Assembly: GCA_004214185.1 (NCBI GenBank)
Contig: SGZG01000001.1
Coordinates: forward strand, 48,769-112,768
DNA length: 64,000 bases
Origin: Flavobacteriales bacterium
GTDB taxonomy: Bacteria; Bacteroidota; Bacteroidia; Flavobacteriales; Flavobacteriaceae
Direction: 5' to 3'
A model generated the notes under the pieces. It was not told where the DNA came from and ran no database searches. It saw only the letters and a program-made list of their open reading frames with translations. The number at the start of each line of letters is the position of its first letter. Positions within the stretch are counted from its first letter, which is position 1. Shown piece after piece: positions 40,925-49,731 of this stretch. Position numbers and translations under genes: made by a program.

Positions 40925-42001
40925 TTGAAAATTCTTGATAAATATATAATTAGCAAATATTTAGTCACTTTTTTTGTGATGCTATTGTTGTTTATTCCAA
41001 TAGGTATTTTAGTAGATCTTTCAGAAAAAATTGATAAATTAAAAGAATATGATGTTCCTTTCAATGAAATTTTTGATTACTACACAAGCTTTGTGTGGTA
41101 TTTTGGAAATACTTTATATCCAATTTTTGTTTTTTTAGCTGTAATATGGTTTACATCAAAAATTGCTAATAACACAGAAATTGTTGCAATATTAAGCTCT
41201 GGAATTTCTTTTAACCGATTTTTGAAACCTTATATAGTTGCAGCATCAATTATTTGTTCATTTGCTCTATTTTCTGGAATGTTTGTTGTTCCTGAAAAAA
41301 ATAAAAAATACAATGAGTTTCAATATAAATATTTAAAGAAGAATAAGAAATCTAGAGAAACTTCAAAAGTATATAAACAAGTTAATGAAAGTGATTTTGT
41401 TTACGTAAGTAGCTACAATCCTACAAGACAAATGGCATATGATTTTTCTTATGAACATTTTTTTGAGGGCTCCTTAAATTATAAAATAACTGCAAGGAAT
41501 ATAAGATGGATAGAGGAGGAAAACACATATAGATTAACTGACTATTTTAAAAGAAGTTTTATAGATAGTATGCAAGTAATTGAATCCAAAAGAATTAAAG
41601 ACACAATTTTTTCTTTTAAAATCAATGAACTTACTAGTTTAAATTATATGGCTGAAACTCAAAATTATTTTGAACTCAATGATTTTATTAAAAAAGAAAC
41701 AGAAAGTGGATCTCCTCTACTGAGTGACCACTTGTTAGTCAGACATAAAAGATGGAGTGTTCCATTTTCAACATTAATTTTAACTCTTTTAGCTGTATCT
41801 GTTTCATCATTCAAAAGAAGAGAGGGTATGGGTATTAATTTGGCTTTTGGAATAATAACAGCATTTACTTTTGTTTTTTTTGATAAATTTTTTGCTGTCA
41901 TGGTGAGTAAATCAAATTTATCTCCAATGTTGGGTGCATGGATTCCAAATTTTATTTTTCTTTTGTTGGCAATATACTTTTTAAATAATGCAAAAAAATA
42001 A
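40925..42001 (+). CDS. LptF/LptG family permease
   Basis: The 358-residue membrane protein has the YjgP/YjgQ layout: KILDKYIISKYLVTFFVMLL with TM1, TM2-3 (residues 58-110, FVFLAVIWFTSKIANNTEIV and ILSSGISFNRFLKPYIVAA), a periplasmic domain from about 120 to 265, and three C-terminal TM segments. This family makes the inner-membrane part of the LPS exporter with LptB. Which of LptF or LptG it is cannot be told. The start is TTG, 2 nt after the tgt stop, so it is probably in the same transcript. Confidence 0.9.
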   Translation: MKILDKYIISKYLVTFFVMLLLFIPIGILVDLSEKIDKLKEYDVPFNEIFDYYTSFVWYFGNTLYPIFVFLAVIWFTSKIANNTEIVAILSSGISFNRFLKPYIVAASIICSFALFSGMFVVPEKNKKYNEFQYKYLKKNKKSRETSKVYKQVNESDFVYVSSYNPTRQMAYDFSYEHFFEGSLNYKITARNIRWIEEENTYRLTDYFKRSFIDSMQVIESKRIKDTIFSFKINELTSLNYMAETQNYFELNDFIKKETESGSPLLSDHLLVRHKRWSVPFSTLILTLLAVSVSSFKRREGMGINLAFGIITAFTFVFFDKFFAVMVSKSNLSPMLGAWIPNFIFLLLAIYFLNNAKK

Positions 42002-42863
42002 ATTAAAAAGTCTTCTACATTTTCATCTCATAGTATTTATTTTTGGATTTACGGCGATCTTAGGCTCTCTAATTTCAATTGATTCTATATCTCTTGTCTG
42101 GTATAGAATGGTAATTGCATTTTTAATCTTACTTTTTCTTTCAATCCTTTTAAAAAAGAATATTATTCTCAATAGATTTCTGATATTAAAAATGATTTTC
42201 GCAGGCGTTTTAATAGCCTTGCACTGGATAACATTTTTTAAAGCAATTAAGCTGTCTAATGTTTCTGTAACACTTTCAGTGCTTTCTTTGGGAGCTTTTT
42301 TAACATCTTTTTTAGAACCATTATTTTATAAAAGAAAAATAATTAAATATGAAGTGATCTTAGGTATTTTGGTAGTGATTGGAATGAGTTTAATTTTCAA
42401 ATCTCAATATCATTTTTTTGAAGGAATTATATATGCTTTTATATCAGTAGTATTAAGCGTTGTTTTTGCTTTATTAAACGGTAAATTAATCTCAAAATCA
42501 TCAGCTTTGGTTATTTCTATATATGAACTATTTGGCGGTGTTATTTTAATTTCACTAATTCTTTTATTTCAAGGTAAATTTCAATTAAACTTTTTTGAAA
42601 TCTCAACTTCAGATGCATTATGGCTAATTATCTTAGGTACTATTTGTACAGCTTATGCTTACGTTGTCTCAGTTGATGTTTTAAAACATTTGACTCCTTA
42701 TTCTACGATGATTTCAATAAACATGGAACCCATATATGGAATAATTTTAGCGATCATTATTTTAAATGAAAATAAATATTTGTCAATTGATTTTTACATT
42801 GGTTTTGCCTTTATTTTTATCTCTGTTATTTTAAATGGATATTATAAGCTTAATAATAAATAA
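41988..42863 (+). CDS. EamA/DMT family permease
   Basis: The 291-residue protein has about ten hydrophobic segments in two repeated halves, as in the drug/metabolite transporter superfamily: FIFGFTAILGSLISIDSISL, LHWITFFKAIKLSNVSVTLS, LGTICTAYAYVVSVDVLKHL, and MISINMEPIYGIILAIIILN. It starts inside the end of the LptF/G gene (14-nt overlap), so the two are coupled. The substrate is unknown; amino-acid or metabolite export is typical of the family. Confidence 0.9.
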   Translation: MQKNKLKSLLHFHLIVFIFGFTAILGSLISIDSISLVWYRMVIAFLILLFLSILLKKNIILNRFLILKMIFAGVLIALHWITFFKAIKLSNVSVTLSVLSLGAFLTSFLEPLFYKRKIIKYEVILGILVVIGMSLIFKSQYHFFEGIIYAFISVVLSVVFALLNGKLISKSSALVISIYELFGGVILISLILLFQGKFQLNFFEISTSDALWLIILGTICTAYAYVVSVDVLKHLTPYSTMISINMEPIYGIILAIIILNENKYLSIDFYIGFAFIFISVILNGYYKLNNK

Positions 42864-42889
42864 TTAAATATTTTTCTACTAATTATTTA

Positions 42890-42897
42890 TATATTTG
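42890..42897 (+). promoter_or_regulatory. -7 element of accA
   Basis: TATATTTG matches TAnnTTTG exactly and lies 15 nt before the ATG of accA. It contains the TTG used as start in the ORF track (42895), so the ATG at 42913 is preferred. The -33 region has no clear TTG. Confidence 0.55.
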
Positions 42898-42912
42898 ACT
42901 ACATTTTTTTCT

Positions 42913-43866
42913 ATGGAATATTTAGATTTTGAAATTCCTTTAAAGGAACTACAAGAACAACTTAACGAATGTAGATTAATAGGAGATAAAAGCGAAGTTG
43001 ATGTTTCAGAAACATGTGAAAAACTATTAAAAAAAATAGAATCTACAAAAAAAGAAATTTATAAAAATATTACTCCATGGCAAAGAGTTCAGCTTTCTAG
43101 GCATCCGTCAAGACCCTACACTTTAGATTATATAAATGCTTTAACAAACGGCTCTTTTTTAGAATTACATGGTGATAGAAACATTAGTGATGACAAGGCA
43201 ATGATTGGAGGCTTTGGTAAAATAGATGATCAATCTTTTTTATTTATTGGACAACAAAAGGGTTTTAATACCAAAACAAGACAGTATAGAAATTTTGGAA
43301 TGGCTAACCCAGAGGGATACAGAAAAGCTTTGAGATTAATGAAATCTGCTGAAAAATTTAATATTCCTATTGTTACTTTAATTGATACACCAGGTGCTTT
43401 TCCGGGATTAGAGGCTGAGGAAAGGGGACAAGGAGAAGCTATTGCAAGAAATATTTTTGAAATGTTTAATCTAAAAACCCAGATAATTTCAATTGTAATT
43501 GGAGAGGGTGCTTCGGGTGGTGCACTAGGAATTGCTATTGGTGACCATGTTATGATGCTTGAAAACACATGGTATTCAGTTATTTCACCTGAATCATGTT
43601 CCTCAATTTTATGGAGAAGTTGGGATTATAAAGAGCAAGCTGCTGAATCTTTAAAACTGACCCCAACCGACATGAAAAAAAATCGTTTAATTGATAAAAT
43701 TATAAACGAACCTTTGGGAGGAGCACATAGCGATAGAGATAAAACTTTTAAATCAGTTAAAAAGGCAATACTTAATTCATATTTTTTACTATCTCAAAAA
43801 AGTATTGAGGAATTACTTAATGAAAGGATGAATAAGTTTACTTCAATGGGTGTTTTTGATGATTGA
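42913..43866 (+). CDS. accA: acetyl-CoA carboxylase, carboxyltransferase alpha subunit
   Basis: AccA with AccD transfers the carboxyl group from biotin to acetyl-CoA, making malonyl-CoA for fatty acids. The features are [59 protein letters not shown], and [20 protein letters not shown]. The 317-residue length is normal. The six codons before this ATG in the ORF track run through the promoter element and are not part of the gene. accD is not in the window. Confidence 0.97.
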   Translation: MEYLDFEIPLKELQEQLNECRLIGDKSEVDVSETCEKLLKKIESTKKEIYKNITPWQRVQLSRHPSRPYTLDYINALTNGSFLELHGDRNISDDKAMIGGFGKIDDQSFLFIGQQKGFNTKTRQYRNFGMANPEGYRKALRLMKSAEKFNIPIVTLIDTPGAFPGLEAEERGQGEAIARNIFEMFNLKTQIISIVIGEGASGGALGIAIGDHVMMLENTWYSVISPESCSSILWRSWDYKEQAAESLKLTPTDMKKNRLIDKIINEPLGGAHSDRDKTFKSVKKAILNSYFLLSQKSIEELLNERMNKFTSMGVFDD

Positions 43867-43970
43867 TTTTTAGATATTAACATTTTAATATCACTTATTA
43901 ACAAATATATGTTCGCTTTAAAGTTACTTTAAATAGTAATTTAATTTCAAGTTTTATTTAGATTAGTTGT

Positions 43971-45488
43971 ATGGAAAAAATCAAACCTTCATTTGAAAGA
44001 TCATTAAATTCTCCCTTGGTAGTTCCAATTGAAAAAGGAAAGCTACCTCCTCAAGCTATTGATCTTGAAGAAGTTGTTTTGGGCGCAATGATGATTGATA
44101 AAAAAGGTGTAGATGCTGTAATCGATATATTACATCATGAAGCTTTTTATAAAGAGTCTCATCAATACATTTTTCAAAGTATAGTTAAGTTATTTGAAAA
44201 TACCGAGCCAATTGATTTACTAACAGTATCTGCTAAATTGAAATCTGATGCTAAACTTGAAAAGGCTGGAGGTGAGTATTATTTGGTTCAACTCACTCAA
44301 AAAGTCTCTTCTTCAGCGCATATTGAATATCATGCAAGAATTATTCTGCAAAAGTATATTCAAAGAAGTTTGATTAGAATTTCAACTGAAATTATTGAGG
44401 ATTCTTACGACGAAACAAAAGATGTTTTTAATTTATTAGATAAAGCTGAATCAAAGCTATACGATGTTACTCAGGGAAACATTAAAAAATCAACTGAAAC
44501 TGCACAAAGTTTAGTGATTCAAGCTAAGAAAAAAATAGAAGAAATTTCGAATAAAGATGGCTTAAGTGGTATACCCTCGGGATTTACAGATTTAGATAAA
44601 TTAACCTCTGGATGGCAACCCAGTGATTTGATTATAATTGCTGCAAGACCTGGTATGGGTAAAACTGCTTTAACATTGTCTATGGCAAGAAATATAGCAG
44701 TTGCTCAAAATATTCCTATTGCATTTTTTTCTCTAGAAATGTCATCTATTCAGTTGATTACAAGACTAATTTCATCAGAAACTGGATTATCTTCGGAAAA
44801 ACTTAGAACAGGAAATCTAGAAAAATTTGAGTGGGAACAACTGAATGTAAAAGTTTCTGCCTTAGAAAATGCACCTCTTTACATTGATGATACTCCATCT
44901 TTATCAATATTTGATTTAAGAGCAAAAGCAAGAAGGTTATCATCTCAGCATGACATTAAGTTAATTGTAATTGATTATTTACAATTAATGACCGCAGGTG
45001 GATCAAATAAAAATGGGAATAGAGAACAAGAAATTTCAACTATTTCAAGAAACTTAAAGGCTTTAGCAAAAGAATTGGATGTACCAGTTATAGCATTATC
45101 ACAATTGTCCAGGGCTGTTGAAACAAGAGGTGGTAGTAAAAGACCAATTCTTTCTGACTTAAGAGAATCTGGTGCCATTGAGCAAGATGCTGATATTGTA
45201 TCATTTATTTATAGACCTGAATATTATAAGATCGATGAGTGGGATGATGAGGAGAGAACTCCCTCAGCAGGTCAAGCAGAGTTCATTGTAGCAAAACATA
45301 GAAATGGTGGTTTAAATAATATTAAACTTAAATTCATATCTAATCTTGGTAAATTCGATAATCTTGAAAATTTTGAGACTCCTTTCGAGTATCAATCAAA
45401 AATAAATAAGGATAATTTGAGAGTTAATCCTGATCAAGCTTTTGAAAGTGGAGGCTATAGAGAAGACAATGAGGATATGCCGTTTTAG
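43971..45488 (+). CDS. dnaB: replicative DNA helicase
   Basis: DnaB is the hexameric fork helicase. The N-terminal domain (residues 20-125) starts LPPQAIDLEEVVLGAMMIDK. The RecA-like domain has SGFTDLDKLTSGWQPSDLII, Walker A AARPGMGKTALTLS, SLEMSSIQLITRLISSE, Walker B KLIVIDYLQLMT, and LSQLSRAVETRGGSKRPILS. The 505-residue length is normal and there is no intein. It is alone on the plus strand; 104 nt upstream separate it from accA, and it is convergent with rplT. Confidence 0.97.
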   Translation: MEKIKPSFERSLNSPLVVPIEKGKLPPQAIDLEEVVLGAMMIDKKGVDAVIDILHHEAFYKESHQYIFQSIVKLFENTEPIDLLTVSAKLKSDAKLEKAGGEYYLVQLTQKVSSSAHIEYHARIILQKYIQRSLIRISTEIIEDSYDETKDVFNLLDKAESKLYDVTQGNIKKSTETAQSLVIQAKKKIEEISNKDGLSGIPSGFTDLDKLTSGWQPSDLIIIAARPGMGKTALTLSMARNIAVAQNIPIAFFSLEMSSIQLITRLISSETGLSSEKLRTGNLEKFEWEQLNVKVSALENAPLYIDDTPSLSIFDLRAKARRLSSQHDIKLIVIDYLQLMTAGGSNKNGNREQEISTISRNLKALAKELDVPVIALSQLSRAVETRGGSKRPILSDLRESGAIEQDADIVSFIYRPEYYKIDEWDDEERTPSAGQAEFIVAKHRNGGLNNIKLKFISNLGKFDNLENFETPFEYQSKINKDNLRVNPDQAFESGGYREDNEDMPF

Positions 45489-45490
45489 TA

Positions 45491-45835
45491 CTATTTTACT
45501 TTCTTTACTATATCCGCAAATGCTTCCGCATTGTTCATTGCCAAATCAGCCAAAACTTTTCTGTTGATATCTATATTGTTTGCTTTTAATTTACCCATTA
45601 ATTCTGAGTAAGTGAGTCCGTGTAATCTTGCACCTGCATTTATTCGTGTTATCCATAGTGCACGAAAAGTTCTTTTTTTGTTTTTTCTATCTCTGTAAGC
45701 GTATGTAAGACCTTTTTCTACTGCATTTTTTGCTACTGTCCATACATTTTTTCTTCTACCAAAATATCCTTTGGCTTGTTTTAAAATCTTTTTTCTTCTT
45801 TGTCTTGAAGCTACTGAATTTACTGATCTAGGCAT
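45491..45835 (-). CDS. rplT: 50S ribosomal protein L20
   Basis: L20 binds 23S rRNA early in assembly and in many bacteria represses its own operon. The product begins [20 protein letters not shown] and has [19 protein letters not shown] and [20 protein letters not shown]. The 114-residue length is normal. It is the last gene of thrS-infC-rpmI-rplT. The 74-nt spacer before it contains repeated complementary segments that could form alternative hairpins. Confidence 0.97.
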   Translation of the reverse strand: MPRSVNSVASRQRRKKILKQAKGYFGRRKNVWTVAKNAVEKGLTYAYRDRKNKKRTFRALWITRINAGARLHGLTYSELMGKLKANNIDINRKVLADLAMNNAEAFADIVKKVK

Positions 45836-45872
45836 TATATTTAATTTTTTGGATTAGGTGTCATAAATGAAC

Positions 45873-45908
45873 TTTAAACCTTTTTCCTGGTTAAACGTAT
45901 TTTAAACC
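45873..45908 (-). other. possible alternative hairpins in rpmI-rplT spacer
   Basis: TTTAAACC occurs at 45873-45880 and again at 45901-45908, with GGTTAAA between them at 45889-45895. The middle segment can pair, with one bulge, with either outer copy, so the two hairpins exclude each other. The place is where L20 acts in other bacteria. A/T-rich sequence gives such repeats by chance, so this is weak. Confidence 0.3.
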
Positions 45909-45909
45909 G

Positions 45910-46107
45910 TTATTTCAAACGTAATTGTCTTTTTATGTTATCACTATCACTGTCATCAACTAGTGTAGAGTGAGTTAATTTAAGCTTTCTTTTTTTAGAT
46001 TTCTTAGTCAAAATATGACTTTTGAAAGCATGTTTTCTTTTAATTTTACCTGTTCCAGTAACTTTAAATCTTTTTTTAGCACTGGATTTAGTTTTCATTT
46101 TAGGCAT
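45910..46107 (-). CDS. rpmI: 50S ribosomal protein L35
   Basis: L35 is a small basic large-subunit protein. The sequence begins [20 protein letters not shown] and continues with [19 protein letters not shown], which is typical; 65 residues is normal. It follows infC by 21 nt in the classic infC-rpmI-rplT order. Confidence 0.97.
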   Translation of the reverse strand: MPKMKTKSSAKKRFKVTGTGKIKRKHAFKSHILTKKSKKRKLKLTHSTLVDDSDSDNIKRQLRLK

Positions 46108-46128
46108 AACTTATCAATTCTAATATTT

Positions 46129-46680
46129 TTATTTCTTTGGGGCCACAAACATAATCATTTTTTTTCCTTCCATAGTAGGTAATGACTCAACTTTTCCATA
46201 TTCTTCTAATTCTTGAGCTAATTTTAACAATAAAATTTGGCCTTTATCTTTAAAAATTATTGATCTTCCCTTAAAAAAGACATATGCTTTTAATTTTGCT
46301 CCCTCCTTTAAAAATTTAATACCGTGTTTCTTTTTAAACTCATAATCATGCTCATCAGTATTGGGTCCAAATCTTATTTCTTTTACTACAACTTTGGTGG
46401 ATTTTGCTTTTAAAACCTTTTCTCTTTTTTTCTGCTCGTATAAGAATTTTTTATAATCTATAATTTTACATACAGGTGGAACTGCTTTTGGTGATATTTC
46501 AACCAAGTCTAGCTCTAATTCCTTTGCTTTATTTAAACCAATTTGTAAAGGATAAACACCTACATCAACGTTATCACCAACTAATCTAATTTCATTAGCT
46601 CTGATATCCTCATTTATTTTATGAGGATTTTCTTTAATTACGCGAGCAGGTCTTCTGCTTCTTTTTCTTCTAATTGCTAT
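46129..46680 (-). CDS. infC: translation initiation factor IF-3, non-canonical start
   Basis: IF-3 keeps ribosomal subunits apart and checks the start codon. The ORF track begins at residue 59 ([18 protein letters not shown]) because no ATG, GTG or TTG lies upstream in frame. The frame remains open to the thrS stop, and reads [20 protein letters not shown], then [20 protein letters not shown], the conserved IF-3 N-terminal domain. I place the start at ATA (46680), with ATT at 46674 as alternative; this gives 183 residues, a normal length. Rare AUU, AUC or AUA starts are known for infC and let IF-3 limit its own synthesis. thrS ends 15 nt upstream in the same frame. Confidence 0.92.
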   Translation of the reverse strand: MAIRRKRSRRPARVIKENPHKINEDIRANEIRLVGDNVDVGVYPLQIGLNKAKELELDLVEISPKAVPPVCKIIDYKKFLYEQKKREKVLKAKSTKVVVKEIRFGPNTDEHDYEFKKKHGIKFLKEGAKLKAYVFFKGRSIIFKDKGQILLLKLAQELEEYGKVESLPTMEGKKMIMFVAPKK

Positions 46681-46695
46681 AGCTTTATTTTTAAA

Positions 46696-48639
46696 TTATT
46701 TAAAATCTTTAATTGTTTCTTTTGATTTTTTCAAAATGAATTTAATAAAATCATCTAATTTCATTTTTCCTAAATCTTCACCCCCATGAGCTCTTACAGG
46801 AAATATATCAGAATTAATTTCATCGTCTCCTATGATCAACATATATGGAATTTTATTAATCTCTGATTCTCTAATTTTTTTTCCAACAGTTTCATTTCTT
46901 CCATCTGTAGTGGCGCGAATTTCGTTATTTTCTAGTAATTCTGAAACTTTTTCACAGTATTTTTTGTGTTTTTCACCAACTGGAATTAAAGATACTTGAT
47001 TTGTTGTTAACCATAACGGGAAATTACCACCAGTATGCTCTATTAAAATTGCAATAAATCTTTCCATACTACCAAAAGGAGCTCTATGTATCATTACTGG
47101 TCTTTTAAGTTCGTTATTATTATCAACATAGTTAAGATTAAATCTTTCAGGAAGGTTGTAATCAACTTGAATAGTTCCCAGTTGCCACTGTCTTCCAAGA
47201 GCATCTTTAACCATAAAATCTAATTTTGGACCATAGAAAGCAGCTTCTCCATATTCAATATTATAGGTTAATCCTTTCTCTTTAGTTGCATTTATTATTG
47301 CATTTTCAGCTTGTTTCCAACTGTCGTCATTGCCAATATATTTTTCTTTATTGTTTTTGTCTCTTAAAGAAACTTGTGCTGTGAAATTGTCAAAACCTAA
47401 TGACCCGAAAACGTATAAAACTAAATCAATTACATTTTTAAATTCTTCATTTAATTGATCTTCTGAACAAAAAATATGAGCATCATCTTGAGTAAATCCC
47501 CTAACTCTTGTTAATCCGTGTAGTTCACCACTTTGTTCGTATCTGTAAACTGTACCAAACTCAGCATATCTAACAGGCAATTCTTTATAGCTCCATTGTT
47601 TAGAATTATACATTTCGCAATGGTGGGGACAGTTCATGGGTTTCAATAAAAATTCTTCCCCATCAGCAGGAGTTGAAATTGGCTGAAAACTGTCTTCGCC
47701 ATACTTTTGGTAATGACCAGATGTTGTATATAATTCCTTATTTCCAATGTGAGGAGATATTACTTGTTGGTAGCCAGCTTTTTTTTGAGCCTTTTTTAAA
47801 AAGGATTCTAACCTATCTCTAAGTTCTGCTCCCTTTGGCAGCCATAGTGGTAGTCCTTGACCAACTTTACTAGAAAATGTGAACAATTCAAGTTCTTTAC
47901 CAAGTTTTCTATGATCTCTTTTTTTTGCTTCCTCTAATAAATTTAAATATTCACTTAATTGTTTTTGCTTAGGGAAAGATATTCCATAAACTCTGGTAAG
48001 TTGAGTATTATTTTGGTCTGCTCTCCAATAAGCTCCTGCAACACTCATTAATTTTACAGCTTTTATTAATCCTGTATGTGGAATATGGCCTCCTTTACAG
48101 AGGTCAGTAAAATTATCATGATCACAAAATGTTATTTCTCCATCATTTAAACTCTCTATTAATTCAACTTTGTATTGGTTATTGTTTGTTTTATAATGGT
48201 TTAAAGCCTCACTTTTTGAAACAGATTTTAATTTAAACTCATGTTTTTCTCTAGCAATTTCTATCATCCTTTTCTCAATTTTTGGAAAATCTTTCTCAGA
48301 CATTTGATTCTTTCCAAAATCAATATCATAGTAAAAACCGTTTGAGATTGCTGGTCCTATAGTTAACTTTATTTGATCATAAAATTCTTCTAAAACTTGA
48401 GCCAAAAGATGTGCAGATGAATGCCAAAAAGCTTCCTTTCCTTCCTTATCTTCCCAGGTGTAAAACCTCAATTCTCCATCTTCAGCTAGTTCAGTAGAAG
48501 TTTCAATTTTTTTTCCATTAAATTCAGCAGACAAGATATTTCTAGCTAACCCATGACTTATAGTTGAGGCAATTTGGAATGGAGTTGATTTCGAATCAAA
48601 AGATTTTATTGCTCCATCTGGAAATTTGATTTTTATCAT
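46696..48639 (-). CDS. thrS: threonyl-tRNA synthetase
   Basis: ThrS charges tRNA-Thr and edits misacylated Ser. The order is TGS domain (residues 1-60), editing domain with HSSAHLLAQVLEEFY and its HxxxH, catalytic core with LKPMNCPHHCEMYNSKQWSY holding the zinc Cys, and ELHGLTRVRGFTQDDAHIFC. A C-terminal anticodon-binding domain follows (NQVSLIPVGEKHKKYCEKVS). The 647-residue length is normal. It opens the operon thrS-infC-rpmI-rplT behind a consensus promoter; no T-box or clear tRNA-like operator is seen in the short leader. Confidence 0.97.
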   Translation of the reverse strand: MIKIKFPDGAIKSFDSKSTPFQIASTISHGLARNILSAEFNGKKIETSTELAEDGELRFYTWEDKEGKEAFWHSSAHLLAQVLEEFYDQIKLTIGPAISNGFYYDIDFGKNQMSEKDFPKIEKRMIEIAREKHEFKLKSVSKSEALNHYKTNNNQYKVELIESLNDGEITFCDHDNFTDLCKGGHIPHTGLIKAVKLMSVAGAYWRADQNNTQLTRVYGISFPKQKQLSEYLNLLEEAKKRDHRKLGKELELFTFSSKVGQGLPLWLPKGAELRDRLESFLKKAQKKAGYQQVISPHIGNKELYTTSGHYQKYGEDSFQPISTPADGEEFLLKPMNCPHHCEMYNSKQWSYKELPVRYAEFGTVYRYEQSGELHGLTRVRGFTQDDAHIFCSEDQLNEEFKNVIDLVLYVFGSLGFDNFTAQVSLRDKNNKEKYIGNDDSWKQAENAIINATKEKGLTYNIEYGEAAFYGPKLDFMVKDALGRQWQLGTIQVDYNLPERFNLNYVDNNNELKRPVMIHRAPFGSMERFIAILIEHTGGNFPLWLTTNQVSLIPVGEKHKKYCEKVSELLENNEIRATTDGRNETVGKKIRESEINKIPYMLIIGDDEINSDIFPVRAHGGEDLGKMKLDDFIKFILKKSKETIKDFK

Positions 48640-48659
48640 TTATTTGAAAAAACTTTTGA

Positions 48660-48689
48660 CAAAGATACATTCATTGTTTTAGATAACAA
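48660..48689 (-). promoter_or_regulatory. promoter of thrS-infC-rpmI-rplT
   Basis: On the minus strand TTG (48687-48689), 19 nt, then TATCTTTG (48660-48667) is a full match. The transcript would begin about 14 nt before the thrS ATG, leaving no space for a leader operator. Confidence 0.75.
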
Positions 48690-48696
48690 CTTAACT

Positions 48697-48921
48697 CTAC
48701 TTTTTTTTAAAAATTGAATTCATTATGTTTCTTAATCCTTTTACTCCCTTGTATATAGCAAATAAACAAGTTACAATACTTAAAATAAAAACAAATAAAA
48801 ACCAAGGATGTTCTTTATTGTTCAAAGATTGAAACATTAATGTTGGACCTAAAAACATAAAAAATATAGATTGAGCAATATTTTTTATACCGATTTTAAA
48901 GTAGTTTTTTTTATTTGTCAT
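48697..48921 (-). CDS. DUF6095-like small membrane protein
   Basis: The 74-residue protein has two transmembrane segments (about residues 12-30, GIKNIAQSIFFMFLGPTLMF, and 39-58, PWFLFVFILSIVTCLFAIYK) and a basic C-terminus. The pattern KIGIKNIAQSIFFMFLGPTL is what I recall for DUF6095, a Flavobacteriaceae family. The function is unknown. It overlaps the murQ stop by 11 nt, so it is translated with murQ. Confidence 0.7.
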   Translation of the reverse strand: MTNKKNYFKIGIKNIAQSIFFMFLGPTLMFQSLNNKEHPWFLFVFILSIVTCLFAIYKGVKGLRNIMNSIFKKK

Positions 48922-49723
48922 TATTACTTATTGCTAACCTAACGCTTTTGTAAGTTTTTAATAGATCTTTAGCCTTAGCTTCATCAACACCTAGTTTGTT
49001 CATAACTATTTTAGTAGCTCTTTTAGAAAGTTTGTAATTGGTTAATTGCATGTCTATCATTTTATTACCCTCTACTTTTCCAATCATAATCATTGAAGTT
49101 GTAGAAATCATATTTAAGACCATTTTTTGAGCTGTACCGGCTTTCATCCTGGAGCTTCCAGTAACAACCTCTGGTCCAACATTAACAACAACAGGAAATT
49201 TTGATAATTCTGAAAGAGGACTTCCAGGGTTACAAGTTATGCATCCAGTAGGAATTTTCTGAGAGTTACATTTTTCAATTGCACCAAGCACGTACGGTGT
49301 AGTTCCTGATGCTGCAATTCCAATAACAAAATCATTTTTATTTATATCATACTTTTTTAAATCTTCCCATCCCTGATGAAAATCATCTTCTGCATTTTCT
49401 ATACTTTTTTTAATAGCCTTATCTCCACCTGCAATGATTCCTATAACTAAATTGTAGTCAACCCCAAATGTAGGTGGGCATTCTGAAGCATCTACTACAC
49501 CTAATCGACCACTTGTACCTGAACCAATGTAAAATAGTCTCCCTTTTTTATTTAACTGTTTAACAATATTTTTTACCAATTTATTAATGTCAGGAATAGC
49601 TTTCCTAACATTATTAGCTACAGATTGATCTTCTTTGTTAATTATTTTCAATAAGCTAATTGAAGATTTCTTTTCTAAATTATCATAATTAGAATCAGAT
49701 TCGGTAATTTTTTTAAAAGTCAT
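48911..49723 (-). CDS. murQ: N-acetylmuramic acid 6-phosphate etherase
   Basis: MurQ removes the lactyl ether from MurNAc-6-phosphate to give GlcNAc-6-phosphate, a step of peptidoglycan recycling. The SIS-domain features are LFYIGSGTSGRLGVVDASEC, PPTFGVDYNLVIGIIAGGD, and SSRMKAGTAQKMVLNMISTT. The 270-residue length is slightly short (E. coli 298) and lacks part of the C-terminal helical tail. No PTS gene for MurNAc or AnmK kinase is nearby. It is the first gene of the pair with DUF6095. Confidence 0.95.
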   Translation of the reverse strand: MTFKKITESDSNYDNLEKKSSISLLKIINKEDQSVANNVRKAIPDINKLVKNIVKQLNKKGRLFYIGSGTSGRLGVVDASECPPTFGVDYNLVIGIIAGGDKAIKKSIENAEDDFHQGWEDLKKYDINKNDFVIGIAASGTTPYVLGAIEKCNSQKIPTGCITCNPGSPLSELSKFPVVVNVGPEVVTGSSRMKAGTAQKMVLNMISTTSMIMIGKVEGNKMIDMQLTNYKLSKRATKIVMNKLGVDEAKAKDLLKTYKSVRLAISNNDK

Positions 49724-49731
49724 AAACTAAA

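Noticed and set aside
46507-46695. Possible frameshift or truncation of infC at its 5' end
   Set aside because: The frame is open without interruption and encodes the full IF-3 N-terminal domain; only the start codon is unusual.
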